Shown: one piece after another, positions 7,698-16,742 of the stretch
How positions within the stretch are numbered: position 1 is the first letter of the stretch
How the letters are laid out: each line of letters starts with the position of its first letter
Source of the DNA: Jatrophihabitans sp.
Lineage (GTDB): Bacteria > Actinomycetota > Actinomycetes > Mycobacteriales > Jatrophihabitantaceae
Direction: 5' to 3'
Length of the DNA stretch: 64,000 nt
Assembly: GCA_036399055.1 (NCBI GenBank)
Contig: DASWNX010000030.1
Location: 233,238-297,237 of the forward strand
Translations under genes and position numbers: made by a program
The notes under the pieces: generated by a model
Told to the model about the DNA's origin: nothing
The model's database searches: none
Seen by the model: the letters and a program-made list of their open reading frames with translations, nothing else

Positions 7698-9197
7698 GTG
7701 ATCCTGCTGCAGATACCCGAGCGTCACACGGCTGCTGACGTGGTGGCCCTCGGCTTGATCGGATCAGAGCTGCAGCTGGAGGAGATTTCCACCGAGGTGC
7801 TGCCGGTGGCCGCCGCCGAGGCCTGCGCGCTGTACGTCTCGGCCGAGGAGCCCGACGCTGAGGCCGGCGCCTTGCACACGGTGACCCTGCCCGGGGCGGT
7901 CCCGGCCACCGTCCTGATCGTCGGCCTCGGTGACGCCAGCCCCGAAGACCTGCGGGTGGCGGCGGTCGCGCTGGGCCGGCGGATCGAGCGACTGCCCGAG
8001 TCGCGCAGCGTGGCGGTGGCCATCCACGCCCCGAGCCGGCGGCAGAGCCGGGCGCTGGCTGAGGGGCTGGTGCTCGGCGGCTACCAGTACAGCAAGGCCT
8101 CCGACGCAGAGGACGCCCTGCATCAGCTGAATCTGGTCGGCACGCTGGACCGGGCCGGCCTGGACGCCGGTGACGAGGCCGCTGACGCCGCCGGTTGGGC
8201 TCGCGACCTGGGCAACGCCCCGCCCAACGAACTGACCCCCGCCCGGATGGGCGAGCTGGCCGAGCAGCAGCTGACCCCCGCCGGCTGCAAGGTGAGCGTG
8301 CACGACGAGGCGTGGTTGACCGCGCAGGGCTTCGGCGGCGTTCTCGCCGTCGGCGGCGGCTCGGCAGCCGGCCCGCGACTGATCGAGGTGACCTACCGGC
8401 CGCGGCGAAAGAGCGGCGCCGCCCGGTTGCCGCACGTGGTGCTCGTCGGCAAGGGGATCACCTTCGACACCGGCGGCCTGAACCTCAAACTGGGCGACGG
8501 CATGCGCACCATGCACACCGACATGTGCGGGGGAGCGGCGGTGCTCGCCGCGGTCCAGTACGCGGCGATGCGCAAGCTGGCGATCTCGGTGACCGTCCTG
8601 GTGCCGGCCGCCGAGAACGCCGTGTCGGGGACCGCGACGCGGCCTTCGGACGTGATCACCCACTTCGGTGGACGCACCACCGAGGTCGGCAACACCGACG
8701 CCGAGGGCCGGTTGATCCTGGCCGACGCGCTCGGTTATGCGGTCAAGCGGCTCAAGCCGGACGTGCTGATCGACGTCGCCACCCTGACCGGCGCCGCCAG
8801 AGTGGCGCTCGGAATGGAGATCGGCGCCTACTTCGCCAACGACGACGCCCTCGCCGCCCAGCTGGAACAGGCCAGCGCGGACTCCGGAGAGCCGATCTGG
8901 CGGATGCCGCTGGAGCATCACTACGTCAAGCAGCTGGAGTCCCCGGTGGCCGACGCGCGCAACGATCCCGGCACCCCGGGGGCGATCACGGCGGCGCTGT
9001 TCCTGCAGCCGTTCGTCGGTGACGTCGCCTGGGCGCACCTGGACATCGCCGGGCCGGCGAGGGCCGCCGCTGACGGGCCGGTGCTGTCCCACGGCGCCAC
9101 CGGGTTCGGCGCCCGGCTGCTGGCTCACTACCTGGACACCATGGCCGGCTCAGACACCATGGCCGGCTTAGGGACCGCGGCCGGCTCACCCGGCTGA
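7698..9197 (+). CDS. pepA: Leucyl aminopeptidase (M17 family)
   Basis: 499 residues, GTG start with AGAAGG at 7686-7691 as ribosome binding site. Two-zinc cytosolic exopeptidase. Metal/catalytic motifs: VGKGITFDTGGLNLK (Lys and Asp ligands), MHTDMCGGAAVLAA (Asp ligand and helix), and the family signature NTDAEGRLILADAL (Asp/Glu ligands and catalytic Arg). The N-terminal regulatory domain (residues 1-170) is normal. The last ~20 residues hold an in-frame repeat (SDTMAGSDTMAGLGTAAGS is not found in usual homologues), encoded by direct repeats of ACACCATGGCCGGCT at about 9135-9190. Its position between DUF3117 and glgA differs from mycobacteria. Confidence 0.93.
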   Translation: MILLQIPERHTAADVVALGLIGSELQLEEISTEVLPVAAAEACALYVSAEEPDAEAGALHTVTLPGAVPATVLIVGLGDASPEDLRVAAVALGRRIERLPESRSVAVAIHAPSRRQSRALAEGLVLGGYQYSKASDAEDALHQLNLVGTLDRAGLDAGDEAADAAGWARDLGNAPPNELTPARMGELAEQQLTPAGCKVSVHDEAWLTAQGFGGVLAVGGGSAAGPRLIEVTYRPRRKSGAARLPHVVLVGKGITFDTGGLNLKLGDGMRTMHTDMCGGAAVLAAVQYAAMRKLAISVTVLVPAAENAVSGTATRPSDVITHFGGRTTEVGNTDAEGRLILADALGYAVKRLKPDVLIDVATLTGAARVALGMEIGAYFANDDALAAQLEQASADSGEPIWRMPLEHHYVKQLESPVADARNDPGTPGAITAALFLQPFVGDVAWAHLDIAGPARAAADGPVLSHGATGFGARLLAHYLDTMAGSDTMAGLGTAAGSPG

Positions 9198-9216
9198 GCC
9201 AGGCCAGCCGAGGAGC

Positions 9217-10386
9217 TCAGCGCAACGACTGGTACAACCGCACCGTGCGGGCGGCGATGGCGTCCCAGCCGTACTGGGTGACCGCGCGCTCCCGGCCGGC
9301 CAGTCCCATCGACTGCAACCGCCCTGAGTCGGCGAGCAGCTCGTTGACGGCCGCGGCGAAGCCGGCCTCGAACTCCTTCGGGTCCGCGGCGTAGTCCACC
9401 AGCAGGCCGGTCTCGCCCTCGACCACCACGTCGGGGATGCCGCCGACCCGGGAGGCCACCACCGCGGTCTCGCACGCCATCGCCTCGAGGTTGACGATGC
9501 CCTGCGGCTCGTAGATCGACGGGCACAGGAACAGGTCGGCGGCGCTGAGCAGTTGCAGCAGTTGCTCGCGCGGCAGCATCTCCTGGATCCAGACGACGCC
9601 CTTGCGGCCGGCCTGCAACCGGTGGACGGCCTCGGTGATCTCGGCGGCGAGCTCAGGGGTGTCCGGGGCGCCGGCGCACAGCGCGAGCTGCACGCCCGGG
9701 GTGAAGTCGGCGGCGGCCGCGACCAGATGCCCGACGCCCTTCTGCCGGGTGATCCGGCCGACGAACAGCGCGATCGGGCGGTCGGGGTCCAGCCCGTAGT
9801 GCCGTAGCACGTCGCGCGCGGGCACCGGCGCGTAGAGCTCGGTGTCGATTCCGTTCGGGATCACGTGCACCCGTGAGGACTCCAGCGCGGGGTAGGCGGC
9901 GAGGATGTCAGCGCGCATCCCGTTGCTGACCGCCACCACCGCCGCGGCCGCTTCATAGGCGCTGCGCTCGGCCCAGGATGAGATGCGGTAACCGCCGCCG
10001 AGCTGCTCGGCCTTCCACGGCCGCAGCGGCTCCAGCGAGTGCGCGGTCACCACGTGGGGGATGTCGTACATCATCGAGGCCAGGTGACCGGCGAGGTTGG
10101 CGTACCAGGTGTGCGAGTGCACCAGGTCCGCGACTGGCGCGCCGTCAGACATCAGACCCGCCGCGATCTCGAGGTCGACGCCCAGGGTGGCCAGCGCCGG
10201 GTTGGCCGCGGCCAGGCCGGGCGGCGTCCGATAGGCGTGCACGCCGGGCTCGTCGCGCTCGGCGCCGAAGCAGTGCACCTCCACCTCGATCAGCTTGCGC
10301 AACTCGCGCGCCAGGAACTCGATGTGGACCCCTGCCCCGCCGTAGACCTCGGGCGGGTACTCCCGGCTGATCAGTGCTGCGCGCAT
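9217..10386 (-). CDS. glgA: GT4-family glycogen synthase / maltose-1-phosphate synthase
   Basis: 389 residues. The start at the ATG ending at 10386 gives MRAALISREYPPEVYGGAGV, the family N-terminus with the KxGG-like glycine loop; the frame is open upstream but not conserved. Retaining GT-B fold: LFVGRITRQKGVGHLV begins the nucleotide-sugar domain, and YEPQGIVNLEAMACETAVV carries the E-x7-E catalytic motif. Actinobacterial members of this clade (Rv1212c) act mainly as GlgM, making maltose 1-phosphate from ADP-glucose and glucose 1-phosphate for the GlgE glucan pathway, as well as elongating glucan; which applies here is not decidable by eye. Divergent from glgC, which makes its ADP-glucose donor. 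Confidence 0.9.
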   Translation of the reverse strand: MRAALISREYPPEVYGGAGVHIEFLARELRKLIEVEVHCFGAERDEPGVHAYRTPPGLAAANPALATLGVDLEIAAGLMSDGAPVADLVHSHTWYANLAGHLASMMYDIPHVVTAHSLEPLRPWKAEQLGGGYRISSWAERSAYEAAAAVVAVSNGMRADILAAYPALESSRVHVIPNGIDTELYAPVPARDVLRHYGLDPDRPIALFVGRITRQKGVGHLVAAAADFTPGVQLALCAGAPDTPELAAEITEAVHRLQAGRKGVVWIQEMLPREQLLQLLSAADLFLCPSIYEPQGIVNLEAMACETAVVASRVGGIPDVVVEGETGLLVDYAADPKEFEAGFAAAVNELLADSGRLQSMGLAGRERAVTQYGWDAIAARTVRLYQSLR

Positions 10387-10464
10387 GCTTAGCACGCTAT
10401 CGCCGCGGACAGCCCCCCGGAACAGCAGGTGTGACACGGCTGTCAATCCCGCTAGGGTGACGAT

Positions 10465-11685
10465 ATGGCTGCTGGCGTCCGGGTACTCGGCATCGTCCTG
10501 GCTGGTGGTGAGGGAAAGCGGCTGTGGCCCCTCACCGCGGACCGGGCAAAGCCGGCAGTGCCCTTCGGGGGTAATTACCGGCTGGTCGACTTCGTGCTGT
10601 CCAACATGGTGAACGCGGGCTTCCTGCGGATCTGCGTGTTGACCCAGTACAAGTCGCACTCGCTGGACCGGCACATCACCCAGACCTGGCGGATGTCGCA
10701 GTTACTCGGTAACTACGTGACTCCGGTGCCGGCTCAGCAGCGGCTGGGCCCGCGCTGGTACACCGGCAGCGCCGACGCGATCCTGCAGTCGATGAACCTG
10801 ATCACCGACGACAAGCCCACGCACATCGCGGTGTTCGGCGCCGACCACGTGTACCGGATGGATCCCAAGCAGATGCTGGAGCGGCACATCGACTCCGGCT
10901 GCGGGGTCACCGTGGCCGGCATCCGGGTGCCGCGCGACCAGGCCGACCAGTTCGGCGTGATCGACGCCGACGTCAACGGCAAGGTGCTGCAGTTCCTGGA
11001 GAAGCCGGCCGACCCGCCGGGCCTGCCCAACGACCCCGACGTCAGCTACGCCTCGATGGGCAACTACATCTTCACCACCGAGGCGCTGGTCGAGGCGCTG
11101 CGGGCCGACGCCGAGGACCCGACCTCGGTGCACGACATGGGCGGCTCGATCATGCCGTGGATGGTCGAACGCGGCCGGGCGTCGGTCTATGACTTCGACG
11201 ACAACGACATCCCGGGCTCGGAGGAGCGCGACCGCGGCTACTGGCGCGACGTCGGGACCATGGACGCCTACTACGACGCGAACATGGACCTGGTCAGCGT
11301 CCACCCGATCTTCAACCTCTACAACTCGGCCTGGCCGATCTACACCTTTCACGAGCAGTTGCCGCCGGCCAAGTTCGTCGACGGCGGCCTGGCCCAGGAG
11401 TCGATCGTCGGCGCCGGGGCGATCATCTCCGGCTCCACGGTGCGCAGCAGCGTGGTGTCGCCCAACGTCAAGATCCGCAACGGCGCCTACGTCGAGGGGT
11501 CGGTGATCATGGACAACGTGGTGATCGGCGAGGGTGCCGTGGTGCGCCGGGCGATCCTGGACAAGAACGTGGTGATCGCTCCCGGCGCCCACATCGGTGT
11601 CGACCTCGAATCCGACCGCAGCCGTTACCACGTGTCCGAAAGCGGCGTGGTGGTGCTCGGCAAGGCTGAGCGGGCGGGCTTCTGA
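10465..11685 (+). CDS. glgC: Glucose-1-phosphate adenylyltransferase
   Basis: 406 residues. Makes ADP-glucose from ATP and glucose 1-phosphate, the committed step of glycogen synthesis. Motifs: [20 protein letters not shown] (nucleotide-binding loop and allosteric site), [14 protein letters not shown] (metal-binding Asp), [25 protein letters not shown] (sugar-phosphate site), and a C-terminal left-handed beta-helix ([38 protein letters not shown]). Divergent from glgA across a 78-bp gap that must hold both promoters. Confidence 0.95.
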   Translation: MAAGVRVLGIVLAGGEGKRLWPLTADRAKPAVPFGGNYRLVDFVLSNMVNAGFLRICVLTQYKSHSLDRHITQTWRMSQLLGNYVTPVPAQQRLGPRWYTGSADAILQSMNLITDDKPTHIAVFGADHVYRMDPKQMLERHIDSGCGVTVAGIRVPRDQADQFGVIDADVNGKVLQFLEKPADPPGLPNDPDVSYASMGNYIFTTEALVEALRADAEDPTSVHDMGGSIMPWMVERGRASVYDFDDNDIPGSEERDRGYWRDVGTMDAYYDANMDLVSVHPIFNLYNSAWPIYTFHEQLPPAKFVDGGLAQESIVGAGAIISGSTVRSSVVSPNVKIRNGAYVEGSVIMDNVVIGEGAVVRRAILDKNVVIAPGAHIGVDLESDRSRYHVSESGVVVLGKAERAGF

Positions 11686-11699
11686 ATGCGGAGCGCCTG

Positions 11700-11719
11700 A
11701 GCCGGCGGCAAAACCGGCT
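11700..11719 (+). terminator. Weak hairpin after glgC
   Basis: AGCCGG and CCGGCT flank an 8-nt loop 15 bp after the glgC stop. Six base pairs only and no T-run, so assignment as terminator is tentative. Confidence 0.3.
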
Positions 11720-11849
11720 TAGACGATAAATGACGCGAGCCCGGTCACGTTTGAGTTTCGTAGCAGAGGGTTCCCTCTGGCGTGCCAGAGCGCTGCCTTA
11801 GAGTCGCGCCAACCATGCCCGTGAATGCGTATCGAAGAGAGAAGTGAGA

Positions 11850-12749
11850 ATGCGTCGTTCCATCGTCGTCTTCGCCGGACTCGCCGTCACCGGCTCGCTG
11901 GCCCTGGCCGGGTGCGCGAAGAATGAGCCCAAGTCCAGCACGCCGACCACGTCGGCGACTGTCGGCGCCGTCAGCAAGGACCAGGCCGCGGCAGATCTGC
12001 TGCCTGCCTCGCTCAAGTCCTCGGGCAAGCTCATCGTCGGCATCAACGTGCCCTACGCGCCGAACGAGTACAAGGACCCGTCCGGCAAGATCGTCGGCTG
12101 GGAGGTCGACCTGCTCAACGCGATGGCGACCAAGCTCGGCGTGACGCCGGTCCTGCAGGAGTCTGGCTTCGACAACATCATCCCCTCGGTCAAGGGCGGC
12201 AAGTTCAACATCGGGATGTCCTCCTTCACCGACAACAAGACCCGCGAGGCCCAGGTCGACTTCGTCAACTACTACAGCGCCGGCACCCAGTGGGCCGCAC
12301 CGGCGGGCAAGACCGTCGACCCGGACAACGCCTGTGGCATGAAGATCGCCGTGCAGACCAGCACCACCCAGGAGACCGACGACCTGCCGGCCAGGAGCAA
12401 GGCCTGCACCGCGGCGGGCAAGAAGGCGATCACGATCGTCAAGATCGACAGCCAGGACGCGGTGAACCAGGCAGTGATCCTCGGCCAGGCCGAGGCCTTC
12501 GCCGCCGACTCGCCGATCACCCAGTACGCGGTCAAGCAGTCCAACGGCAAGCTGGCGTTGGCCGGCGAGATCTACGGCGCCGCGCCGTACGGCTTCGTGG
12601 TGGCCAAGGACGCCGGCACCCTGAAGCAGGCGCTGCAGAAGGCCGTCCAGTCGATGATCGACGACGGCACCTACAAGCAGGTCCTGGACAAGTGGGGGGT
12701 CGGCGCCGGTGGTCTCACACAGGCGACCGTCAACGGCGCCCAGAGCTGA
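11850..12749 (+). CDS. ABC transporter substrate-binding lipoprotein, polar amino acids
   Basis: 299 residues. Begins MRRSIVVFAGLAVTGSLA with lipobox LAGC (lipidated Cys about residue 22). A GTG six bases upstream (11844) is an alternative start; the ATG at 11850 is favoured by AGAGAGAAG at 11836-11844. The mature protein has the PBP type 2 amino acid fold: KLIVGINVPYAPNEYKD, VGWEVDLLNAMATKLGV, FDNIIPSVKGGKFNIGMSS and C-terminal MIDDGTYKQVLDKWGV. This profile fits glutamine/glutamate/arginine-type binding proteins. It heads an operon with permease (3 bp gap) and ATPase. Confidence 0.92.
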   Translation: MRRSIVVFAGLAVTGSLALAGCAKNEPKSSTPTTSATVGAVSKDQAAADLLPASLKSSGKLIVGINVPYAPNEYKDPSGKIVGWEVDLLNAMATKLGVTPVLQESGFDNIIPSVKGGKFNIGMSSFTDNKTREAQVDFVNYYSAGTQWAAPAGKTVDPDNACGMKIAVQTSTTQETDDLPARSKACTAAGKKAITIVKIDSQDAVNQAVILGQAEAFAADSPITQYAVKQSNGKLALAGEIYGAAPYGFVVAKDAGTLKQALQKAVQSMIDDGTYKQVLDKWGVGAGGLTQATVNGAQS

Positions 12750-12752
12750 GCC

Positions 12753-13709
12753 GTGTCTGTCTCACACCCTGACGCCGGGAAGGCCGCCGGCGCCGCTGGG
12801 AGCAGCCCTGAGTTGATCCAGGCGGTGCCGCTGCGGCGACCGGGCCGGTGGGTCGCGGCCGTGCTGGTGGTCCTGCTGCTGGGCCTGTTCCTCTACGGCG
12901 CGGCGACCAACTCGGCCTATGACTGGTCGACCGTCGGGCAGTACCTGTTCGACGAGCGGGTCAGCCAGGCGGCGATGATCACGCTGTCGCTGACCGCGCT
13001 GGCGATGTTCTTCGCGATCCTGCTCGGAGTCGTGCTCGCGGTGATGCGGCTGTCGCCGAACCCGATCCTGAAGTGGGTGAGCTTCGGCTATCTCTGGGTC
13101 TTCCGGGGCACCCCGGTGTACGTGCAGCTGGTGTTCTGGGGGCTGTTGGTCGTCATCTACCCCGAGATCGACCTCGGCATCCCGTTCGTGCACCAGTTCG
13201 CCCACGTCCAGACCCAGAGCTTCTTCACCTACTACTGGCTGGCCGTGATCGGGCTGGCTCTCAACGAGGCGGCCTACATGGCCGAGATCGTCCGGGCCGG
13301 CATCACCAGCGTGGACGAGGGGCAGGACGAGGCAGCCCGGGCGTTGGGCATGTCGTGGGGGCAGTCGACGAGGCGGATCGTGCTGCCGCAGGCGATGCGG
13401 GTGATCATCCCGCCGACCGGCAACGAGCTGATCTCGATGCTCAAGACCACCTCGCTGGTCACCGCGGTGCCCTACACCAAGGAGCTCTACAGCCGCACCC
13501 GCGACCTGTCGGTGGAGACCTTCAACCCGATCCCGATGCTGCTGGTGGCCTCGATCTGGTACCTGTTCTTCACCTCGATCCTGATGGTCGGTCAGTTCTA
13601 TCTGGAGCGTCACTTCGCCCGGGGGGCCTCGCGCAAGATGTCGGTCAGGCAACTGCAAGCGCTGGCCAACGCCCAGGGCGTCGGCGACCAGCACGGGCGC
13701 CTCGGATGA
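12753..13709 (+). CDS. ABC transporter permease, polar amino acids
   Basis: 318 residues, GTG start 3 bp after the binding-protein stop. Five or so membrane helices of the HisM/GlnP type; the EAA loop is [20 protein letters not shown], preceded by [18 protein letters not shown], the polar amino acid permease signature. The N-terminal ~35 residues are hydrophilic. A single permease in the operon suggests a homodimeric channel. Overlaps the ATPase gene by 4 bp. Confidence 0.93.
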   Translation: MSVSHPDAGKAAGAAGSSPELIQAVPLRRPGRWVAAVLVVLLLGLFLYGAATNSAYDWSTVGQYLFDERVSQAAMITLSLTALAMFFAILLGVVLAVMRLSPNPILKWVSFGYLWVFRGTPVYVQLVFWGLLVVIYPEIDLGIPFVHQFAHVQTQSFFTYYWLAVIGLALNEAAYMAEIVRAGITSVDEGQDEAARALGMSWGQSTRRIVLPQAMRVIIPPTGNELISMLKTTSLVTAVPYTKELYSRTRDLSVETFNPIPMLLVASIWYLFFTSILMVGQFYLERHFARGASRKMSVRQLQALANAQGVGDQHGRLG

Positions 13710-14470
13710 GCCGGCCCATGGTGCGCAGCGAGTCGGTGTGCAAGTCCTTCGGCGCGCTGCAGGTGCTCAAGGGCATCTCCTTGACCGTCGAGCGGGGCGA
13801 GGTGATGTGCCTGGTCGGGCCGTCGGGCTCGGGCAAGTCCACCTTTCTGCGCTGCATCAACCACCTGGAGCAGGTCACTGCCGGCCGGCTCTGGGTCGAC
13901 GGTGAGCTGGTCGGCTACCACGAACGCGGCGGCAAGCTGCATGAGATGCCGGCCAGGGACGCGGCCCGTCAGCGCCGCGACATCGGAATGGTCTTTCAGC
14001 GGTTCAACCTCTTTCCGCACCTGACGGCGCTGGAGAACATCACCGAGGCGCCGATCCGGGTGAAGAAGCAGAAGAAGGCGGTGGCCGTCGAGCGGGCTCG
14101 GGAGTTGCTGGCCCAGGTCGGGCTCTCGGAGAAGGAGAAGGCCTACCCCGCCCAGCTGTCCGGCGGGCAGCAGCAACGGGTCGCCATCGCCCGGGCGCTG
14201 GCGATGGACCCGAAGCTCATGCTGTTCGACGAGCCGACCTCGGCGCTGGACCCGGAGCTGGTCGGCGAGGTCCTGGACGTGATGAAGGAGCTGGCCCGCG
14301 GCGGCATGACCATGATCGTGGTCACCCACGAGATGGGCTTCGCCCGGGAGGTCGCCGACCAGCTGGTGTTCATGGACGCTGGAGTCGTGGTCGAGTCGGG
14401 CAACCCCCGCGAGGTGCTGGCCAATCCGCAGCACGACCGGACCAAGGCGTTCCTGTCCAAGGTGCTGTGA
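13706..14470 (+). CDS. ABC transporter ATP-binding protein, polar amino acids
   Basis: 254 residues; the ATG at 13706 overlaps the permease stop (ATGA), which fixes the start although the frame is open upstream. Walker [11 protein letters not shown]-loop [15 protein letters not shown], signature [15 protein letters not shown], Walker [15 protein letters not shown] and switch His in VVTHEMGFA. GlnQ/HisP-like. A segment [20 protein letters not shown] between Walker A and the Q-loop is a family-typical insertion of actinobacterial members. Confidence 0.95.
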   Translation: MSRPMVRSESVCKSFGALQVLKGISLTVERGEVMCLVGPSGSGKSTFLRCINHLEQVTAGRLWVDGELVGYHERGGKLHEMPARDAARQRRDIGMVFQRFNLFPHLTALENITEAPIRVKKQKKAVAVERARELLAQVGLSEKEKAYPAQLSGGQQQRVAIARALAMDPKLMLFDEPTSALDPELVGEVLDVMKELARGGMTMIVVTHEMGFAREVADQLVFMDAGVVVESGNPREVLANPQHDRTKAFLSKVL

Positions 14471-14507
14471 GCACGCCTGCCCGCCGGTTGGGCCGGGCTT
14501 TGCGTCC

Positions 14508-15677
14508 ATGAGCGAGGTGGGTTGGGACGCTGACCCCGGGGTCGCCGGCTGGCCGGGACTGCCGGCGCTGAGCGGTGACCTGCGGGCCGACGTGTGCGTG
14601 GTGGGGCTCGGCGGCAGCGGGTTGGCCGCGGTCGGCGAGGTGCTGCGCCGGGGGCTGTCGGTGGTGGGCGTGGACGCCGGCCGGGTGGCCGCGGGCGCGG
14701 CCGGGCGCAACGGCGGGTTCCTGCTCGGCGGCCCGGCCATCAGCGTTCACCACGCCGGCGCCGGCTGGGGCCTGGCCGCCGCCCTGGAGCTCTACCGCCA
14801 GACCCTCGACGAGATCGCCGAGCTGGCCCGGCTGCTGGGTCCGGAGGTGGTCCGCCAGGTCGGTTCGCTGCGGATCGCCGGGTTGCCGGGCGAGCCGGCG
14901 GACGAGCTCGAAGAGGCTGACCGGCAGGCGGAGCTGGCCGATTGCCACGAGCAGCACGAGGTGCTGCGCGAGCACGGCATCGCGGTGCGCCGCTATGACG
15001 GCGAACTCGGCGCCGGGTTGTTCCTGCCCGACGACGCGGCGATGAACCCGGCCCGCCGGGCGTTGGGGCTGGCCACGCTGTACGGCGGCGATCCCGGCCG
15101 AGCCCGGCTGTTCGAGAACAGCCCGGTCACCGCGATCAGCGCCGGCCGGGTGCAGACCGCCGCCGGCGCGGTGTCAGCGGGGTTGGTGGTGGTCGCCGTC
15201 GACGGCCGGCTGGAGGTGCTGCTGCCCGAGCTGGCCGGCCGGGTGCGGACCGCGCGGCTGCAGATGCTGGCCACCGAGCCGGTGGCGCCGGGGCGGTTGC
15301 CCTGCCCGGTGTACGGCCGGTGGGGTTATGACTACGCCCAGCAGGACCAGGCCGGCCGGCTGTTCGTCGGCGGTGGCCGGGACCGGTTCCTCGATCAGGA
15401 GTGGACGACGCGGACGAGCCCGACAGCCGGGGTGCAGGCCTGGATCGAGCAGGCCGCGGCCCGGTTCGCCGGCGCCCCGGTCCGGGTCAGCCACCGGTGG
15501 GCCGCCTCGGTCGGCTACACCGAAGACGCCCGCCCGCTGGTGACCGAGGCCCGACCCGGAGTCATCGCCTGCGGTGGCTACAACGGCACCGGCAACCTCG
15601 TCGGGCCGGTCGCCGCCCGGGCGGCGGTGGCGCTGGGCCTGGACGGCGTTCCGCCGCCGGCCTGCTTCAGCAGCTGA
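14508..15677 (+). CDS. FAD-dependent amino acid/amine oxidoreductase (DAO family)
   Basis: 389 residues. Rossmann FAD-binding motif VCVVGLGGSGLAAVGEVLRR, then AAGAAGRNGGFLLGG, characteristic of DadA/glycine oxidase-like DAO proteins, and a C-terminal FAD contact IACGGYNGTGNLVGP. It begins 37 bp after the amino acid ABC operon on the same strand, so it may oxidise the imported amino acid (inference). The exact substrate is unknown. Convergent with the LysR gene. Confidence 0.85.
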   Translation: MSEVGWDADPGVAGWPGLPALSGDLRADVCVVGLGGSGLAAVGEVLRRGLSVVGVDAGRVAAGAAGRNGGFLLGGPAISVHHAGAGWGLAAALELYRQTLDEIAELARLLGPEVVRQVGSLRIAGLPGEPADELEEADRQAELADCHEQHEVLREHGIAVRRYDGELGAGLFLPDDAAMNPARRALGLATLYGGDPGRARLFENSPVTAISAGRVQTAAGAVSAGLVVVAVDGRLEVLLPELAGRVRTARLQMLATEPVAPGRLPCPVYGRWGYDYAQQDQAGRLFVGGGRDRFLDQEWTTRTSPTAGVQAWIEQAAARFAGAPVRVSHRWAASVGYTEDARPLVTEARPGVIACGGYNGTGNLVGPVAARAAVALGLDGVPPPACFSS

Positions 15678-15712
15678 GACGCTGCCGCGCCGGCGGAGCT
15701 GGCTGGGCGCGC

Positions 15713-16609
15713 TCAGTCCAGCGTCCGGGCGGTGGCCCGGATCGCGCTCAGAGCCGCGGCGATCAAGCTGTTGTGCGCCGCCGGCCGGTGCAAGGCCAGC
15801 ACGGCACGCCGCGGTGAGCGTCCCAGCAGCGGGGTCGGCAGCACGCCGTCGGTGTCGCTGACGCCCAGGCCCGGAACCAGGGCGACCCCCAGGCCTGCCC
15901 CGACCAGGCCCCGCACCACCGAGTAGTCGTTGCTGCGAAAGCTGACTCGCGGCACGAAGCCGGCTCGGGCCGCCAACCGGTCCAGGTTCAGCGCGCCCGG
16001 TGAGCCGGCCAGCGGGGCCACCCAGCGCTCGGCCGCCAACGCGGCCAACCGCAACGGAGCGCCGGCCAGCCGATGCCCGGCCGGCAGCAGCAGGTACAGC
16101 GGCTCGCGCAGCACCTCGGTCTCGGCCAGCCGGGCGGGCCAGCCGGGCGGCACGGTGTCATAGCGATAGGCCAACGCCAGGTCGAGCTCGCCGGACAGCA
16201 ACCGGGGCAGCAGCGCGTCCAGCTCGCCCTCGTCCACCTCGATCTCGACACCTGGACGCTGCTGTCGCAGGGCGGCCAACGCGGCCGGCAGCAGCCTGGC
16301 CGAGGCGGTCGGAAAACTGCCGATCCGCAACTGGCCGGCCTCGCCCCGGGCGATCGCGGCCACCTCGCGGTCCAGGCCGGCCAGCATCGCCAGCACGTCG
16401 GCGGCCCGCTCGGCCAGCAGGTGGGCGTGCGCGGTCGGCCGGACGCTCTGCGCGCCGCGCTCGAACAGGACCAGGCCGGTGGCCTTCTCCAGCGCCGACA
16501 TCTGCTGGGAGACCGCGGAGGGCGTGTAACGCAACTCGGCGGCCGCGCCGGCGTAGGAGCCAGTGGCCAGCACGGTGCGCAGGGTGTGCAGCTGATGCGG
16601 AGCGAGCAT
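15713..16609 (-). CDS. LysR-family transcriptional regulator
   Basis: 298 residues. N-terminal winged helix-turn-helix: LHTLRTVLATGSYAGAAAEL, then RYTPSAVSQQMSALEKATGL. The effector domain begins near residue 90 (GQLRIGSFPTASARLLPAAL). It lies downstream of the lactate permease on the same strand (133-bp gap filled by a tandem repeat) and convergent with the FAD oxidoreductase. Either could be a target. No divergent partner, unlike most LysR genes. Confidence 0.9.
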   Translation of the reverse strand: MLAPHQLHTLRTVLATGSYAGAAAELRYTPSAVSQQMSALEKATGLVLFERGAQSVRPTAHAHLLAERAADVLAMLAGLDREVAAIARGEAGQLRIGSFPTASARLLPAALAALRQQRPGVEIEVDEGELDALLPRLLSGELDLALAYRYDTVPPGWPARLAETEVLREPLYLLLPAGHRLAGAPLRLAALAAERWVAPLAGSPGALNLDRLAARAGFVPRVSFRSNDYSVVRGLVGAGLGVALVPGLGVSDTDGVLPTPLLGRSPRRAVLALHRPAAHNSLIAAALSAIRATARTLD

Positions 16610-16626
16610 CAGCGAAGCTTAGGCTG

Positions 16627-16732
16627 CGGCGGGCTATCGGACGGCGGGCTATCGGACGGCGGGCTTATCGGACGGCGAGCTTATCGGCGGCGGGCTTATC
16701 GGCGGCGGGCTATCGGACGGCTGGCGCATCGG
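16627..16732. repeat. Seven 15-16 bp direct tandem repeats
   Basis: Units of the form CGGCGGGCTATCGGA, with variants GGCTTATCGG, GAGCTTATCGG and TGGCGCATCGG, occur back to back at 16627, 16642, 16657, 16673, 16688, 16703 and 16718. They fill nearly all of the gap between lctP and the LysR gene. Confidence 0.93.
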
Positions 16733-16742
16733 CGCCGCTGGG

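Noticed and set aside
7764-9128. 454-codon minus-strand frame opposite the aminopeptidase
   Set aside because: Shadow of pepA in a GC-rich genome; composition biased and no domain seen.
16627-16732. CRISPR array
   Set aside because: Repeat units are contiguous 15-16 bp with no spacers and no cas genes nearby. The same holds for the other tandem arrays in the window.
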